Shown piece by piece: positions 26,064-34,362 of a DNA stretch of 64,000 nt. A program made the position numbers and the translations under genes. This stretch comes from Bradyrhizobium symbiodeficiens (GTDB taxonomy: Bacteria; Pseudomonadota; Alphaproteobacteria; Rhizobiales; Xanthobacteraceae), in the NCBI RefSeq assembly GCF_002266465.3, contig NZ_CP029427.2, forward strand, positions 1,366,501-1,430,500, given 5' to 3'. Every line of letters begins with the position of its first letter. Positions within the stretch are counted from its first letter, which is position 1. The notes below the pieces were generated by a model, which was given only the letters and a program-made list of their open reading frames with translations, was not told the origin of the DNA and searched no databases.

Positions 26064-28388
26064 ATGAACATTCTTCCCGGCAATTTGCGTTTCGGGGCGG
26101 GCCAGCCCGTCAAGCGTTTGGAAGACCAGCGACTGCTGACCGGGAAGGGGCAATTCATCGACGACAAGCCGGCCGATGGCGCGCTGTGGTTGCACGTGCT
26201 GCGCTCGCCGCATGCCCATGCCAAGATCGTCTCGATCGACAGCAGCGCCGCGGCATCGATGCCGGGTGTTGCCGCGATCTACACCGGCGCCGACCTCGTC
26301 AAGGACGACGTCGGCACCATTCCGACCTTGAGCATCTTCAAGCGCCCCGACGGCAAGCCGATGACGGTGCCGCCGCGCCGGCTGCTCGCCCATGAGGTCG
26401 TGCGCTACGCCGGCGAAGCCGTGGCCGCGGTGGTGGCGGCCTCGCGCGCTGAGGCGCAGAGCGCGGCCGAAGCGATCGCGGTCGAGTACGACGTTCAGCC
26501 GGCGGTGGTCGATCCGGTCGAGGCCGTCAAGCCGGGTGCTCCCGTGGTGTGGCCGGAGGCGCCCGACAACATCGTCGGTGCGATGGCTTACGGCGATGCC
26601 GCCAAGGTCGACGAGGCATTTGCCAACGCCGCGCACACCGTCGAACTCGACATCGTCAGCCAGCGCCTCGTGCCCTCCGCGATGGAGCCGCGCTCGACCA
26701 TTGCCGAGATCGACAAGAAGACCGGACGCCTGCTGCTGCACGTGCAGTCGCAGACGCCGGCCTCCACCCGCGACGTGCTGGCCGAGGCCGTGCTCAAGCG
26801 TCCCAAGGACAGCGTCCGCGTGCTGGTCGGCGATATCGGCGGCGGCTTCGGCCAGAAGACCAATCTCTATCCCGAGGACGGCATCGTCGCCTACGCCGCG
26901 ACCAAGCTGAACAAGAAGATCCGCTGGCGCGGCGACCGCACCGACGAATTCGTCGGCGGCACCCATGGCCGCGATCTCACTTCGACCGCCTCGTTCGCGC
27001 TGGATGAGAAGGGCAAGGTGCTGGCCTATCGCGTCAAGTCGATCGGCTGCACCGGCGCCTATTCCTCGGGAGCCGCGAACATCATCCCGCTCGTGCTCGG
27101 GCCGTTCGTGCAGACCGGTGTCTACGATCTGCCGCTGGTCCATTTCGAGGTGAAGTCGGTGATGACCCACACCGCGCCGGTCGGCGCCTATCGCGGCGCC
27201 GGTCGCCCCGAGGCGGTGTTCATCGTCGAGCGCCTGTTCGACGCCGCCGCGCGAAAGATCGGCATGGATCCGCGCGCGATCCGCAAAGCCAATTACATCA
27301 AGCCGGCGCAGCTGCCCTACACCAACGCGGCCGGGCAGGTCTACGATTCCGGCGCGTTCGCGCACATGCTCGATCGTGCCGTGAAGCTCGCCGACTGGGA
27401 CGGCTTTGCCGCGCGCAAGAAGGCGGCGAAGAAGAAGGGCCTGCTCTATGGCCGCGGCCTCACCTCCTACATCGAATGGACCGGCGGCCGCGCCCACACC
27501 GAGAAGGTCAGCCTGCATGCGACCTCGCAGGGGCGCGTCGTGCTGCATTCCGGCACCATGGCGATGGGGCAGGGGCTGCAGACCACCTACACCCAGATGA
27601 TCTCCGACACGCTCGGCATCGCCATGGACAAGATCGACGTGGTGCAGGGCGACACCGATCTCGCGCAGGGATTTGGCAGCGTCGGCTCGCGCTCGCTGTT
27701 CGTCGGCGGCACGGCCGTGGCGGTCTCCTCCAACGATCTGATCCAGAAGGCGCGCGAGAAGGCGGCGAACGCGCTGGAAACCTCGATCGACGACATCGAG
27801 TATCAGGGCGGCATGCTCACCGTGGTCGGCACCGACCGCCGCATCAGCCTGTTCGACATCGCCGAGAAGGAAGGCGGCGCCAAGCTCAGCGTCGATTCCG
27901 AGGGCGAGGTCGATGGTCCGAGCTGGCCGAACGGCACGCATATCTGCGAGGTCGAGATCGACCCGGAGACCGGCGTCTCCAAGGTGGTGCGTTACACCAC
28001 CGTCGACGACGTCGGTGTCGCCGTGAACCCGATGCTGGTCACCGGGCAGATTCATGGCGGCGTCGCGCAAGGCATCGGCCAGGCGCTGTATGAGGGCGTT
28101 TCGTATGACGCCGACGGCCAGCTCCTCACCGCGAGCTACCAGGATTATTGCATCCCGCGCGCCGACGACGTGCCGCCGATCGTGGTCACGCTCGACGATT
28201 CCGCGCCCTGCCGCACCAATCCGCTCGGCGCCAAAGGCTGCGGTGAATCCGGCGCCATCGGCGGCCCGCCCTGCGTCACCAACGGCGTGATGGACGCGCT
28301 CGCCGAGCTCGGCATCACCCAGCTGAACACGCCGCTGACGCCGCAGAAGATCTGGAAGGCGATCAAGGACGCGAAGGCGGCGGGCTAG
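26064..28388 (+). CDS. xanthine dehydrogenase/CO-dehydrogenase family molybdenum subunit (form II CoxL-like)
   Basis: The protein has 774 residues. Molybdenum cofactor motifs are present: VGDIGGGFGQKTNLYPED, APVGAYRGAGRPEA, GQGLQTTYTQ, GSVGSRSLFVGG and GCGESGAIGGPP. The active-site loop AYRGAGR is the form II version; true aerobic CO dehydrogenase has AYxCSFR with Cys. It is therefore likely to oxidise an aldehyde, an N-heterocycle or an unknown compound rather than CO. The usual partners, a [2Fe-2S] small subunit and an FAD medium subunit, are not in the flanks: HtrA is upstream and a repeat and an acyl-CoA dehydrogenase lie downstream. It must pair with subunits encoded elsewhere or act differently. 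The start is the ATG with GAGGA eleven bases upstream. Confidence 0.9.
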   Translation: MNILPGNLRFGAGQPVKRLEDQRLLTGKGQFIDDKPADGALWLHVLRSPHAHAKIVSIDSSAAASMPGVAAIYTGADLVKDDVGTIPTLSIFKRPDGKPMTVPPRRLLAHEVVRYAGEAVAAVVAASRAEAQSAAEAIAVEYDVQPAVVDPVEAVKPGAPVVWPEAPDNIVGAMAYGDAAKVDEAFANAAHTVELDIVSQRLVPSAMEPRSTIAEIDKKTGRLLLHVQSQTPASTRDVLAEAVLKRPKDSVRVLVGDIGGGFGQKTNLYPEDGIVAYAATKLNKKIRWRGDRTDEFVGGTHGRDLTSTASFALDEKGKVLAYRVKSIGCTGAYSSGAANIIPLVLGPFVQTGVYDLPLVHFEVKSVMTHTAPVGAYRGAGRPEAVFIVERLFDAAARKIGMDPRAIRKANYIKPAQLPYTNAAGQVYDSGAFAHMLDRAVKLADWDGFAARKKAAKKKGLLYGRGLTSYIEWTGGRAHTEKVSLHATSQGRVVLHSGTMAMGQGLQTTYTQMISDTLGIAMDKIDVVQGDTDLAQGFGSVGSRSLFVGGTAVAVSSNDLIQKAREKAANALETSIDDIEYQGGMLTVVGTDRRISLFDIAEKEGGAKLSVDSEGEVDGPSWPNGTHICEVEIDPETGVSKVVRYTTVDDVGVAVNPMLVTGQIHGGVAQGIGQALYEGVSYDADGQLLTASYQDYCIPRADDVPPIVVTLDDSAPCRTNPLGAKGCGESGAIGGPPCVTNGVMDALAELGITQLNTPLTPQKIWKAIKDAKAAG

Positions 28389-28425
28389 CGCCTCGTTGCT
28401 GCGCGATCTGCTGCGCCACACTTAA

Positions 28426-28575
28426 CTGTCGTCCCGGGGCGCGCGAAGCGCGAGCCCGGGACCCATAGCCACAGAGAGTGGTTGTGGTGCGAAGCTGGCA
28501 ACTCCGAGTCCCCGGAGCCACGTCCGCCTGTGGTTATGGGTCCCGGATCTGCGCTTCGCTTGTCCGGGACGACAG
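28426..28575. repeat. palindromic intergenic repeat, family C (long copy)
   Basis: CTGTCGTCCCGG (28426-28437) and CCGGGACGACAG (28564-28575) are exact complements; inside, GCGAAGCGCGAGCCCGGGACCCATA and TATGGGTCCCGGATCTGCGC are near-complementary. It separates two convergent genes. Confidence 0.88.
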
Positions 28576-28612
28576 CGGAGGGTGCCGCGCCAATGCGGGC
28601 TAGGCAGCAGCC

Positions 28613-29809
28613 TCAAATCCCCAGCATCATCTTCGCGATGATATCGCGCTGGATCTCCGAGGTGCCGCCGAAGATCGTATACGCCCGGCCGTTGAGATAT
28701 TCCGGCACCATTGTCAGCATCTCCTCAGGGATGGCCGGCTCGTGGTTGAGCTTGTAAAGCGGGCGCATCGGCTCGACGGCGAGGGCGTCGTGGCCGATCA
28801 CGTCGACGCCGAGCTTCGTCACGGCCTGGCGGATCTCGCTGTTGCGCAGCTTCAGGATCGAGGACACCGCGCCGGGATTCTGCCCGGTCTGCAGCGCCGA
28901 GAGCACGCGCAGCTCGGTCATCTCCAGCGCGTCGATGTCGACTTCGACCTCCGCAATGCGGGAGGCGATATCGGGGCTGTCGATGGCGCGACCGGTCAGA
29001 TCCGATTCAGCGAGATCGGAGATCGCCTTCAAGCCCTCGCGCAGCTTGGCCGAGGCGATGCCGGAGCCGCGCTCGAACTCGAGTAGATATTTGCCGTAAG
29101 TCCAACCCTTGCCTTCCTCGCCGACGCGGTTGGCGACGGGCACGCGGACGTCGTCGAAGAACACCTGGTTGACCTCGTGGTCGCCGCCGATGGTGAGGAT
29201 GGGACGCGTGGTGATTCCCGGCGTCTTCATGTCGATCAGGATGAAGCTGATGCCGTCCTGCTGGCGCGGGCCATCGCTGGTTCGCACCAGCGCGAACATG
29301 CGGTTGGCGTGGTGGGCGTGCGTGGTCCAGATCTTGGTGCCGTTGATGACGTAGTCGTCGCCGTCGCGCACCGCGCGTGTCTTCAGCGAAGAGAGATCGG
29401 AGCCCGAGCCCGGCTCGGAATAACCCTGGCACCAGTAATCCTCGCCGGAGAGGATTCGCGGCAGGTAAAAATTCTTCTGCGCGGGGTTGCCGAAGCCGAT
29501 GATGACGGGCCCGACCATCTTCACGCCCATCACGTTGACATTGGGCATGCCGGCGCGTGCGGACTCCGTCTCGAAAATCCAGCGTTGCGCCGGCGTCCAG
29601 GCCGGCCCACCATGCTCCACCGGCCAGCCCGGTGCGCCCCAGCCATTGGCATGCAGCACGCGCTGCCAGGCCATGCCGATATCAGGGTCGGAGAACACCG
29701 ACGGGGTTAGCGCGGTCGCGCGCTTCATCTCATCCGTGAGATTCTTTGCGATGAAGCTGCGCACCTCGTCCTGGAAGGCGCGCTCTTCGGCGTTGAAACT
29801 GAGGTCCAT
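28613..29809 (-). CDS. acyl-CoA dehydrogenase (large-subunit type)
   Basis: The protein has 398 residues. FAD/substrate motifs are visible: WCQGYSEPGSGSDLSSLKTRA, the helical C-terminal domain and the closing YTIFGGTSEIQRDIIAKMMLG. It oxidises an acyl-CoA to the 2-enoyl-CoA and passes electrons to ETF. It is the third gene of a minus-strand operon (enoyl-CoA hydratase, acyl-CoA dehydrogenase, this gene) with gaps of 4 and 15 bases. The pair of unequal dehydrogenases recalls PimC/PimD of Rhodopseudomonas and FadE-type heterodimers of actinobacteria, so the two chains may form one enzyme. The substrate is unknown. GGGAG precedes the ATG. Confidence 0.92.
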   Translation of the reverse strand: MDLSFNAEERAFQDEVRSFIAKNLTDEMKRATALTPSVFSDPDIGMAWQRVLHANGWGAPGWPVEHGGPAWTPAQRWIFETESARAGMPNVNVMGVKMVGPVIIGFGNPAQKNFYLPRILSGEDYWCQGYSEPGSGSDLSSLKTRAVRDGDDYVINGTKIWTTHAHHANRMFALVRTSDGPRQQDGISFILIDMKTPGITTRPILTIGGDHEVNQVFFDDVRVPVANRVGEEGKGWTYGKYLLEFERGSGIASAKLREGLKAISDLAESDLTGRAIDSPDIASRIAEVEVDIDALEMTELRVLSALQTGQNPGAVSSILKLRNSEIRQAVTKLGVDVIGHDALAVEPMRPLYKLNHEPAIPEEMLTMVPEYLNGRAYTIFGGTSEIQRDIIAKMMLGI

Positions 29810-29824
29810 GAGGCTCTCCCGGTG

Positions 29825-30964
29825 TCAGGCCCTGCGGCCGAGTTCGGCGTGACGGGCATAATGATGCGCGCTGCCGCCGAACAGTGTGTCGAAGGCGACG
29901 AGGCGCTTGACATAGGCGCCGACCTCGAGCTCCTCGGTGACGCCCATGCCGCCGTGAAGCTGGATCGACTGCTCGCCGACGAAGCGCGCGCACTTGCCGA
30001 TCTTGGCTTTCGCGCCCGATGCCGCCCGGGCCCGCTCGGTCGGTGCGGCATCCACCTTCAACGCAGCCCGCAGCGCCATCGAGCGCGCCTCGTCCACCTG
30101 CATCGCCATGTCGGCGAGGCGGTGGCGGATCACCTGGTTGGCCGAGAGCGGCCGGCCGAACTGTCTTCTGATCTTGGTGTAGTCGAGCGTGGTGTCGAGC
30201 AGCGTCTGCATGATGCCGACGGCCTCCGCGCCAAGTGCGGCCATGGCGCGGTCGATGGCCCATTCGATCGCAGGCAGTGCGTCGTGACCGTCGCCGAGCA
30301 GCGCGTCCTCGGGTAGATGCACGTCCGAGAGTTCAATGTTGCAGGCGCGTCCGCCGCCCAGGCGCGCGTAGTCTGAGATCGCGAGGCCCGGCGCTGTTGC
30401 CGGGACCACGAACAGGCCGATCCGTCCCGAAGGGCCATGATGGTCGTGCATGAGCGCGGAGACGATGATCTCGTCGGCGGCGTGGCCATCGAGCACGGCG
30501 ACCTTGCTGCCGGCGAGGCGCCAGCCTTGCGCCGTCCTGGTCGCCGATGTCGCGACCTTGGCAAGATCGAACCTTGCCGCGCGCTCCGAATGCGCAAACG
30601 CGAGCTTCAGTGATCCATCGGCGATCTTCGGCAGGCTCGCCTGCTTCTGCTCATTGGTGCCGCATCTGGCGATCAGTGCGGCACCCAGCACCACGGTCGC
30701 GACATAGGGCTCCGACACCAGCCCTCGGCCGAACGCCTCCATCAGGATGCCGATCTCGACCGCGCCGCCGCCGAGCCCGTCGAACTCTTCGGGAATTGGC
30801 AGCGCCAGCCAGCCGAGCTCGGCGAATTGTTTCCACACCGCCGGGCTGAAGCCGAGCGGATCGTTCGCCATCTTGCGGCGGTGATCGGCGTCGTAGCTTC
30901 CGGCCACGAACCGCTCCGCGCTCTCACGCAGCAGCCTTTGCTCGTCACTGAGATTGAGATCCAT
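29825..30964 (-). CDS. acyl-CoA dehydrogenase (small-subunit type)
   Basis: The protein has 379 residues. It has the fold and C-terminal QLHGGMGVTEELEVGAYVKRL of acyl-CoA dehydrogenases, but its N-terminal half lacks the crisp EPGSGSD motif of its neighbour (the equivalent region reads AHSERAARFDLAKVATSA). That is typical of the second chain of a two-subunit dehydrogenase, in which one subunit has a reduced active site. It lies between the crotonase gene (4-base gap) and the larger dehydrogenase (15-base gap), so all three are co-transcribed. Confidence 0.9.
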   Translation of the reverse strand: MDLNLSDEQRLLRESAERFVAGSYDADHRRKMANDPLGFSPAVWKQFAELGWLALPIPEEFDGLGGGAVEIGILMEAFGRGLVSEPYVATVVLGAALIARCGTNEQKQASLPKIADGSLKLAFAHSERAARFDLAKVATSATRTAQGWRLAGSKVAVLDGHAADEIIVSALMHDHHGPSGRIGLFVVPATAPGLAISDYARLGGGRACNIELSDVHLPEDALLGDGHDALPAIEWAIDRAMAALGAEAVGIMQTLLDTTLDYTKIRRQFGRPLSANQVIRHRLADMAMQVDEARSMALRAALKVDAAPTERARAASGAKAKIGKCARFVGEQSIQLHGGMGVTEELEVGAYVKRLVAFDTLFGGSAHHYARHAELGRRA

Positions 30965-30968
30965 ATCG

Positions 30969-31823
30969 CTACTCCGCGGCTGCCGACGGCTTGCGCACGG
31001 AGGGATGCAGGCCGGAGGGATCGACGATCATGCCGAACTCCTGAAGATTATGCGCGTGGCAGAGCTGATGCAGCGCAAAGGCCTGGTCGATCGCGGCGGG
31101 CTGGCCCATCACGTCGACCGAGCGGTTCACCGCTTCCTTGGTCATCTTCAGCGCGAAGGATGGCTTTGCAGCGATCCTGCGCGCCAGCGCCAGGGTGCTC
31201 GCAGTCAGCTCCGCGCGCGGCACGACCTGGTTGACCATGCCGAGCCGATGCGCCTCCTCGGCGCTCCAGTTGTCGGCGGTGAACAGGAACTCCTTGGCCT
31301 TGCGCGCACCGAGTTCCCAGGGATGCACGAACCATTCGACGCCGCAGACGCCCATAGTCACGACTGGGTCGCAGAACTGCGCGTCGTCGCTGGCAATGAT
31401 GAGGTCGCAGGCCCAGGCCAGCATCAGCCCTCCGGCGATGCACTTGCCGTGCACCTCGGCAATGGTCGGTTTTGCCAGGTTGCGCCAGCGCCGGGTGATC
31501 TGGAGATAAATTTCCTGCTCGCGCGCGAAGCGGCCATGGGCATTCGGTTCGGCAAAGCCGCCCCAATTCCCGATCGGTGGAAAATCGACGCCGGCTGCGT
31601 TCTTGCTGCCGGGACGCAAATCGTGGCCGGAGGAGAAGTGCGGCCCGTTGCCGGCGAGGATGATCACCTTGACCTCGTCGTCCTGAACCGCCGCGTCGAA
31701 GGCGGCGTTGAGGTCGTAGGTCATCTGCAGGTTTTGCGCGTTGCGCGCCTCCGGCCGGTTCATCACGATCCGGGTGATGTCAGGCTCGGGCCTCTCCACG
31801 AGGATGGTTTCGAACGAGGTCAT
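30969..31823 (-). CDS. enoyl-CoA hydratase/isomerase (crotonase) family protein
   Basis: The protein has 284 residues. The crotonase oxyanion segments are present (FSSGHDLRPGSKN; GKCIAGGLMLAWACDLIIASDDAQFCDPVV). The two glutamates of true enoyl-CoA hydratases are not where expected: GGGCELA becomes AGGLMLA, and the QPE triplet becomes DPV. It may catalyse another crotonase reaction, or use the Glu of the following GVEWF. It is the first gene of the operon with two acyl-CoA dehydrogenases, and oxidation of an unusual (branched, cyclic or steroid-like) acid would suit that set. The chain is about 25 residues longer than usual at the C-terminus. Confidence 0.88.
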   Translation of the reverse strand: MTSFETILVERPEPDITRIVMNRPEARNAQNLQMTYDLNAAFDAAVQDDEVKVIILAGNGPHFSSGHDLRPGSKNAAGVDFPPIGNWGGFAEPNAHGRFAREQEIYLQITRRWRNLAKPTIAEVHGKCIAGGLMLAWACDLIIASDDAQFCDPVVTMGVCGVEWFVHPWELGARKAKEFLFTADNWSAEEAHRLGMVNQVVPRAELTASTLALARRIAAKPSFALKMTKEAVNRSVDVMGQPAAIDQAFALHQLCHAHNLQEFGMIVDPSGLHPSVRKPSAAAE

Positions 31824-32003
31824 CGCGCTTCCCCCTCAGCGTTTCCAGTTTGATCTTATTGTTCCGCCAAGTTGACTATGTCGGCCAGGGATAGGCAAGG
31901 GGCTTGCGTCAGTCGGCTGCTTTTCGCGCCGCCGGCACAAGATGTCTGGCACCATGCGCGCTCAATCTGGTAGTTTGCGCCAGATTCCACCGGGAGAAAT
32001 TTA

Positions 32004-32612
32004 ATGCGCAAGATCCTGACCGTGCTGGCGGCGCTGGCCTCGCTGAGCCTCACCAATTGCGGCTACAACGCGATCCAGAGCGAGGACGAGCAGATCAAGG
32101 CCAATTGGTCCGAGGTCGTGAACCAGTATCAGCGCCGCGCCGATCTCGTGCCCAACCTCGTCAACTCCGTGAAGGGCTTTGCCCAGCAGGAGAAGGACGT
32201 GCTGCTCGGCGTCACCAATGCCCGCGCCAAGGTCGGCAGCATCCAGGCGACGCCCGAGGTGCTGAACGATCCGGCCGCCTTCCAGAAGTTCCAGGCCGCT
32301 CAGGGCGAGCTCTCCAGCGCACTGTCGCGGCTGCTCGTCGTCACCGAGAACTACCCGCAGCTCAAGTCGGACGCCCTGTTCAAGGATTTGATGTCGCAGC
32401 TCGAGGGTACCGAAAATCGCATCACGGTGGCGCGCAACCGCTACATCAAGGCGGTACAGGATTACAACATCACCATCCGCTCGTTCCCGAGTAATCTGAC
32501 CGCGATGGTGTTCGGCTACAAGGAGAAGCCGAACTTCTCGGTGGCGAACGAGAAGGAGATTTCGACCGCGCCGAAGGTCGACTTCAACCCGGCGCCAGTG
32601 CCGTCGAAGTAA
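32004..32612 (+). CDS. lemA: LemA family protein
   Basis: The protein has 202 residues. A signal peptide or anchor covers residues 1-20 and ends in SLTNCGYN; the Cys sits at a near-lipobox position (Asn before it is unusual). The body has the LemA pattern: VVNQYQRRADLVPNLVNSVKGFAQQEKDVL, ENRITVARNRYIKAVQDYN, long antiparallel helices. LemA proteins sit at the envelope and often neighbour TPM-domain proteins, as here (next two genes). Their function is unclear. GGGAGA lies eight bases before the ATG. Confidence 0.93.
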   Translation: MRKILTVLAALASLSLTNCGYNAIQSEDEQIKANWSEVVNQYQRRADLVPNLVNSVKGFAQQEKDVLLGVTNARAKVGSIQATPEVLNDPAAFQKFQAAQGELSSALSRLLVVTENYPQLKSDALFKDLMSQLEGTENRITVARNRYIKAVQDYNITIRSFPSNLTAMVFGYKEKPNFSVANEKEISTAPKVDFNPAPVPSK

Positions 32613-32648
32613 GCGCGTTCAGTCCCGATGCCTAACACACACTCCGCT

Positions 32649-32749
32649 GTCATTCCCCGCGAAGGCGGGGAATCCAGTACGCCGCGGCCTCTCCGTATCT
32701 CGCTGGCGTCTTTGGAATACTGGATCGCCCGGTCAAGCCGGGCGATGAC
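32649..32749. repeat. palindromic intergenic repeat, family E (GTCATTCCCCGCGAAGGCGGGGAATCCAGTA)
   Basis: GTCAT (32649) and ATGAC (32745-32749) end the unit. Inner hairpins are CCCCGC-GAA-GGCGGGG and CGCCCGG-TCAA-CCGGGCG. The right end contains the ATG used here as the start of the TPM-domain gene. Related units lie at 53742 and 61334. Confidence 0.88.
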
Positions 32750-33635
32750 GCTGAATGTGTGGCGCGTGGTTTTCGTTGCAGCACTCGTCCTCGCCCTCGT
32801 ATTCCCCGCCTTCGCCGACGTCGCCATCCCCGAACTCGCCGGCCGCGTGGTCGATCAGACCGGCACGCTCTCCAGCAGCGACGTCGCCTCGCTGTCACAA
32901 AAGCTGCGCGACTTCGAGACGCGCAAGGGGAGCCAGATCGCCGTCCTGATCGTGCCGACCACGCAGCCGGAGACGATCGAGCAATTCTCGATCCGGGTCG
33001 CGGAGGCCTGGAAGATCGGCCGCAAGAAGATCGACGATGGCGCCATCCTCGTCGTCGCCAAGAACGACCGGCATCTGCGTATCGAGGTCGGTTACGGCCT
33101 CGAAGGCGCGCTCACCGACGTCACCTCACGGCGGATCATCGACGAAATCATCACGCCGAAATTCAGGAGCGGCGATTTCAGCGGCGGCATCGCTGACGGC
33201 GTCGAGCGCATGATGCGGGTGATCGACGGCGAACCCTTGCCGGTTCCGTCACCCAGCGTGAACTTCGGCAGTCTCGACGATCTCGCACCGCTGTTCATCG
33301 TCACGCTGTTCGTCTCGGTGGGCGTGGGCGGCGCCTTCCGCGCGGCGCTCGGAAGGTTGCTCGGATCACTCGTGACCGGAGGCGTTATTGCGGCGCTGAC
33401 CTGGTTCATTCTCGGGTCCGCCGGACTTGCCCTTACGCTGGGTGGTCTCGGCTTCGTCATCGGATTCATCGCTGATCTGTTTTCGGCGATCACGCCCGGC
33501 ACCGGCCGCTCGCGCGGCGGCTCGTGGTCGAGCGGCTCGTCGTCGGGCGGCTGGAGCAGCGGATCGTCGAGCAGCGGCGGCTTCAGCGGCGGTGGCGGCA
33601 GTTTTGGCGGCGGCGGCGCCTCGGGGAGCTGGTAG
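32745..33635 (+). CDS. TPM-domain membrane protein with Gly/Ser-rich tail (YgcG type)
   Basis: The protein has 296 residues. A signal peptide at about 3-22 (VVFVAALVLALVFPAFA) is followed by the TPM domain (about 25-165; GRVVDQTGTLSSSDVASL, EVGYGLEGALTD, RIIDEIITPKFRSGDF). Then come two or three hydrophobic helices and a tail of Gly and Ser (GGWSSGSSSSGGFSGGGGSFGGGG). TPM proteins of this plan accompany lemA in many bacteria, possibly in envelope quality control or photosystem-like repair. The frame runs 39 codons further upstream, but those codons are repeat sequence. Even the chosen ATG lies in the repeat arm and has no clear ribosome-binding site; a GTG four codons later (32757) is an alternative. 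Confidence 0.88.
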   Translation: MTLNVWRVVFVAALVLALVFPAFADVAIPELAGRVVDQTGTLSSSDVASLSQKLRDFETRKGSQIAVLIVPTTQPETIEQFSIRVAEAWKIGRKKIDDGAILVVAKNDRHLRIEVGYGLEGALTDVTSRRIIDEIITPKFRSGDFSGGIADGVERMMRVIDGEPLPVPSPSVNFGSLDDLAPLFIVTLFVSVGVGGAFRAALGRLLGSLVTGGVIAALTWFILGSAGLALTLGGLGFVIGFIADLFSAITPGTGRSRGGSWSSGSSSGGWSSGSSSSGGFSGGGGSFGGGGASGSW

Positions 33636-33640
33636 CGGTC

Positions 33641-34138
33641 ATGAGCATCAAGCGCATTGCCAGACATCTCGTGCAGCATCATTGGCGGGCACAGCAGATC
33701 TTTCCGCCGGCCGTGCTCGCCCGCATCGAGCAGGCGATCAGGCAGGGCGAGACCGCCCATTCCGGCCAGGTTCGCTTCGTCGTCGAAGGCGCACTCGACG
33801 GCGCGCCGCTGTTCCGCAACCAGCCGGCCCGCGCGCGCGCGCTCGACGTGTTCTCGCATCTGCGCATCTGGGACACCGCGCACAATAACGGCGTCCTGAT
33901 CTATCTCCTGCTCGCCGACCGCGACGTCGAGATCGTCGCCGACCGCGGCATTCACGCCAAGGTCGGTGCCGAGGGCTGGGAACGCATCTGCCGCGCGATG
34001 GAGGCCGAGTTCGCCGCTGGCCAGTTCGAGCGCGGCGTGATCGGCGGCATCGAAGCGGTGTCGCGCGAATTGTCACGGCACTTCCCGCCGCAGGGCCCGC
34101 AGAGCAACGAGCTGCCGGATGCGCCAGTCGTGATGTGA
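33641..34138 (+). CDS. second TPM-domain protein, soluble
   Basis: The protein has 165 residues. It has the TPM core without signal peptide or long hydrophobic helices: IFPPAVLARIEQAIRQGETAHSGQVRFVVEGAL, VFSHLRIWDTAHNNGVLIYLLLADRDVEIVADRGIHAKVG. It starts five bases after the stop of the first TPM gene, so lemA and the two TPM genes form one transcript. A soluble partner to a membrane TPM protein is a recurrent arrangement in this neighbourhood type. Function unknown. Confidence 0.85.
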   Translation: MSIKRIARHLVQHHWRAQQIFPPAVLARIEQAIRQGETAHSGQVRFVVEGALDGAPLFRNQPARARALDVFSHLRIWDTAHNNGVLIYLLLADRDVEIVADRGIHAKVGAEGWERICRAMEAEFAAGQFERGVIGGIEAVSRELSRHFPPQGPQSNELPDAPVVM

Positions 34139-34362
34139 GCGAGTGTGATGTGCGGCTGGCGCAGCTTTCTCGCCTCGCTATTCCGCGGCCGTTCATCTTG
34201 AACGGTTACAAATTGTTTCATGCCCGCCACACCGGTTCCATCTTCCCGGCTCAATTCAGCCCCTGATGACTTCCTAAAATTTCGGTAAGCGGGTCCACAG
34301 GTAAGGATTTCGCAAGCAATGAAAGTTACCAAAAGGTCAACCCAGACTGGAGTATTTGAGCC

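Noticed and set aside
26064..28388. Calling the molybdenum subunit a true CO dehydrogenase
   Set aside because: The active-site loop is AYRGAGR, not AYxCSFR, so CO oxidation is not supported.
28613..31823. Naming the dehydrogenase pair pimC/pimD
   Set aside because: Sizes and order are similar to the pimelate genes, but the rest of the pim cluster (thiolase, ligase, transporter) is absent, and I recall the sequences as different.
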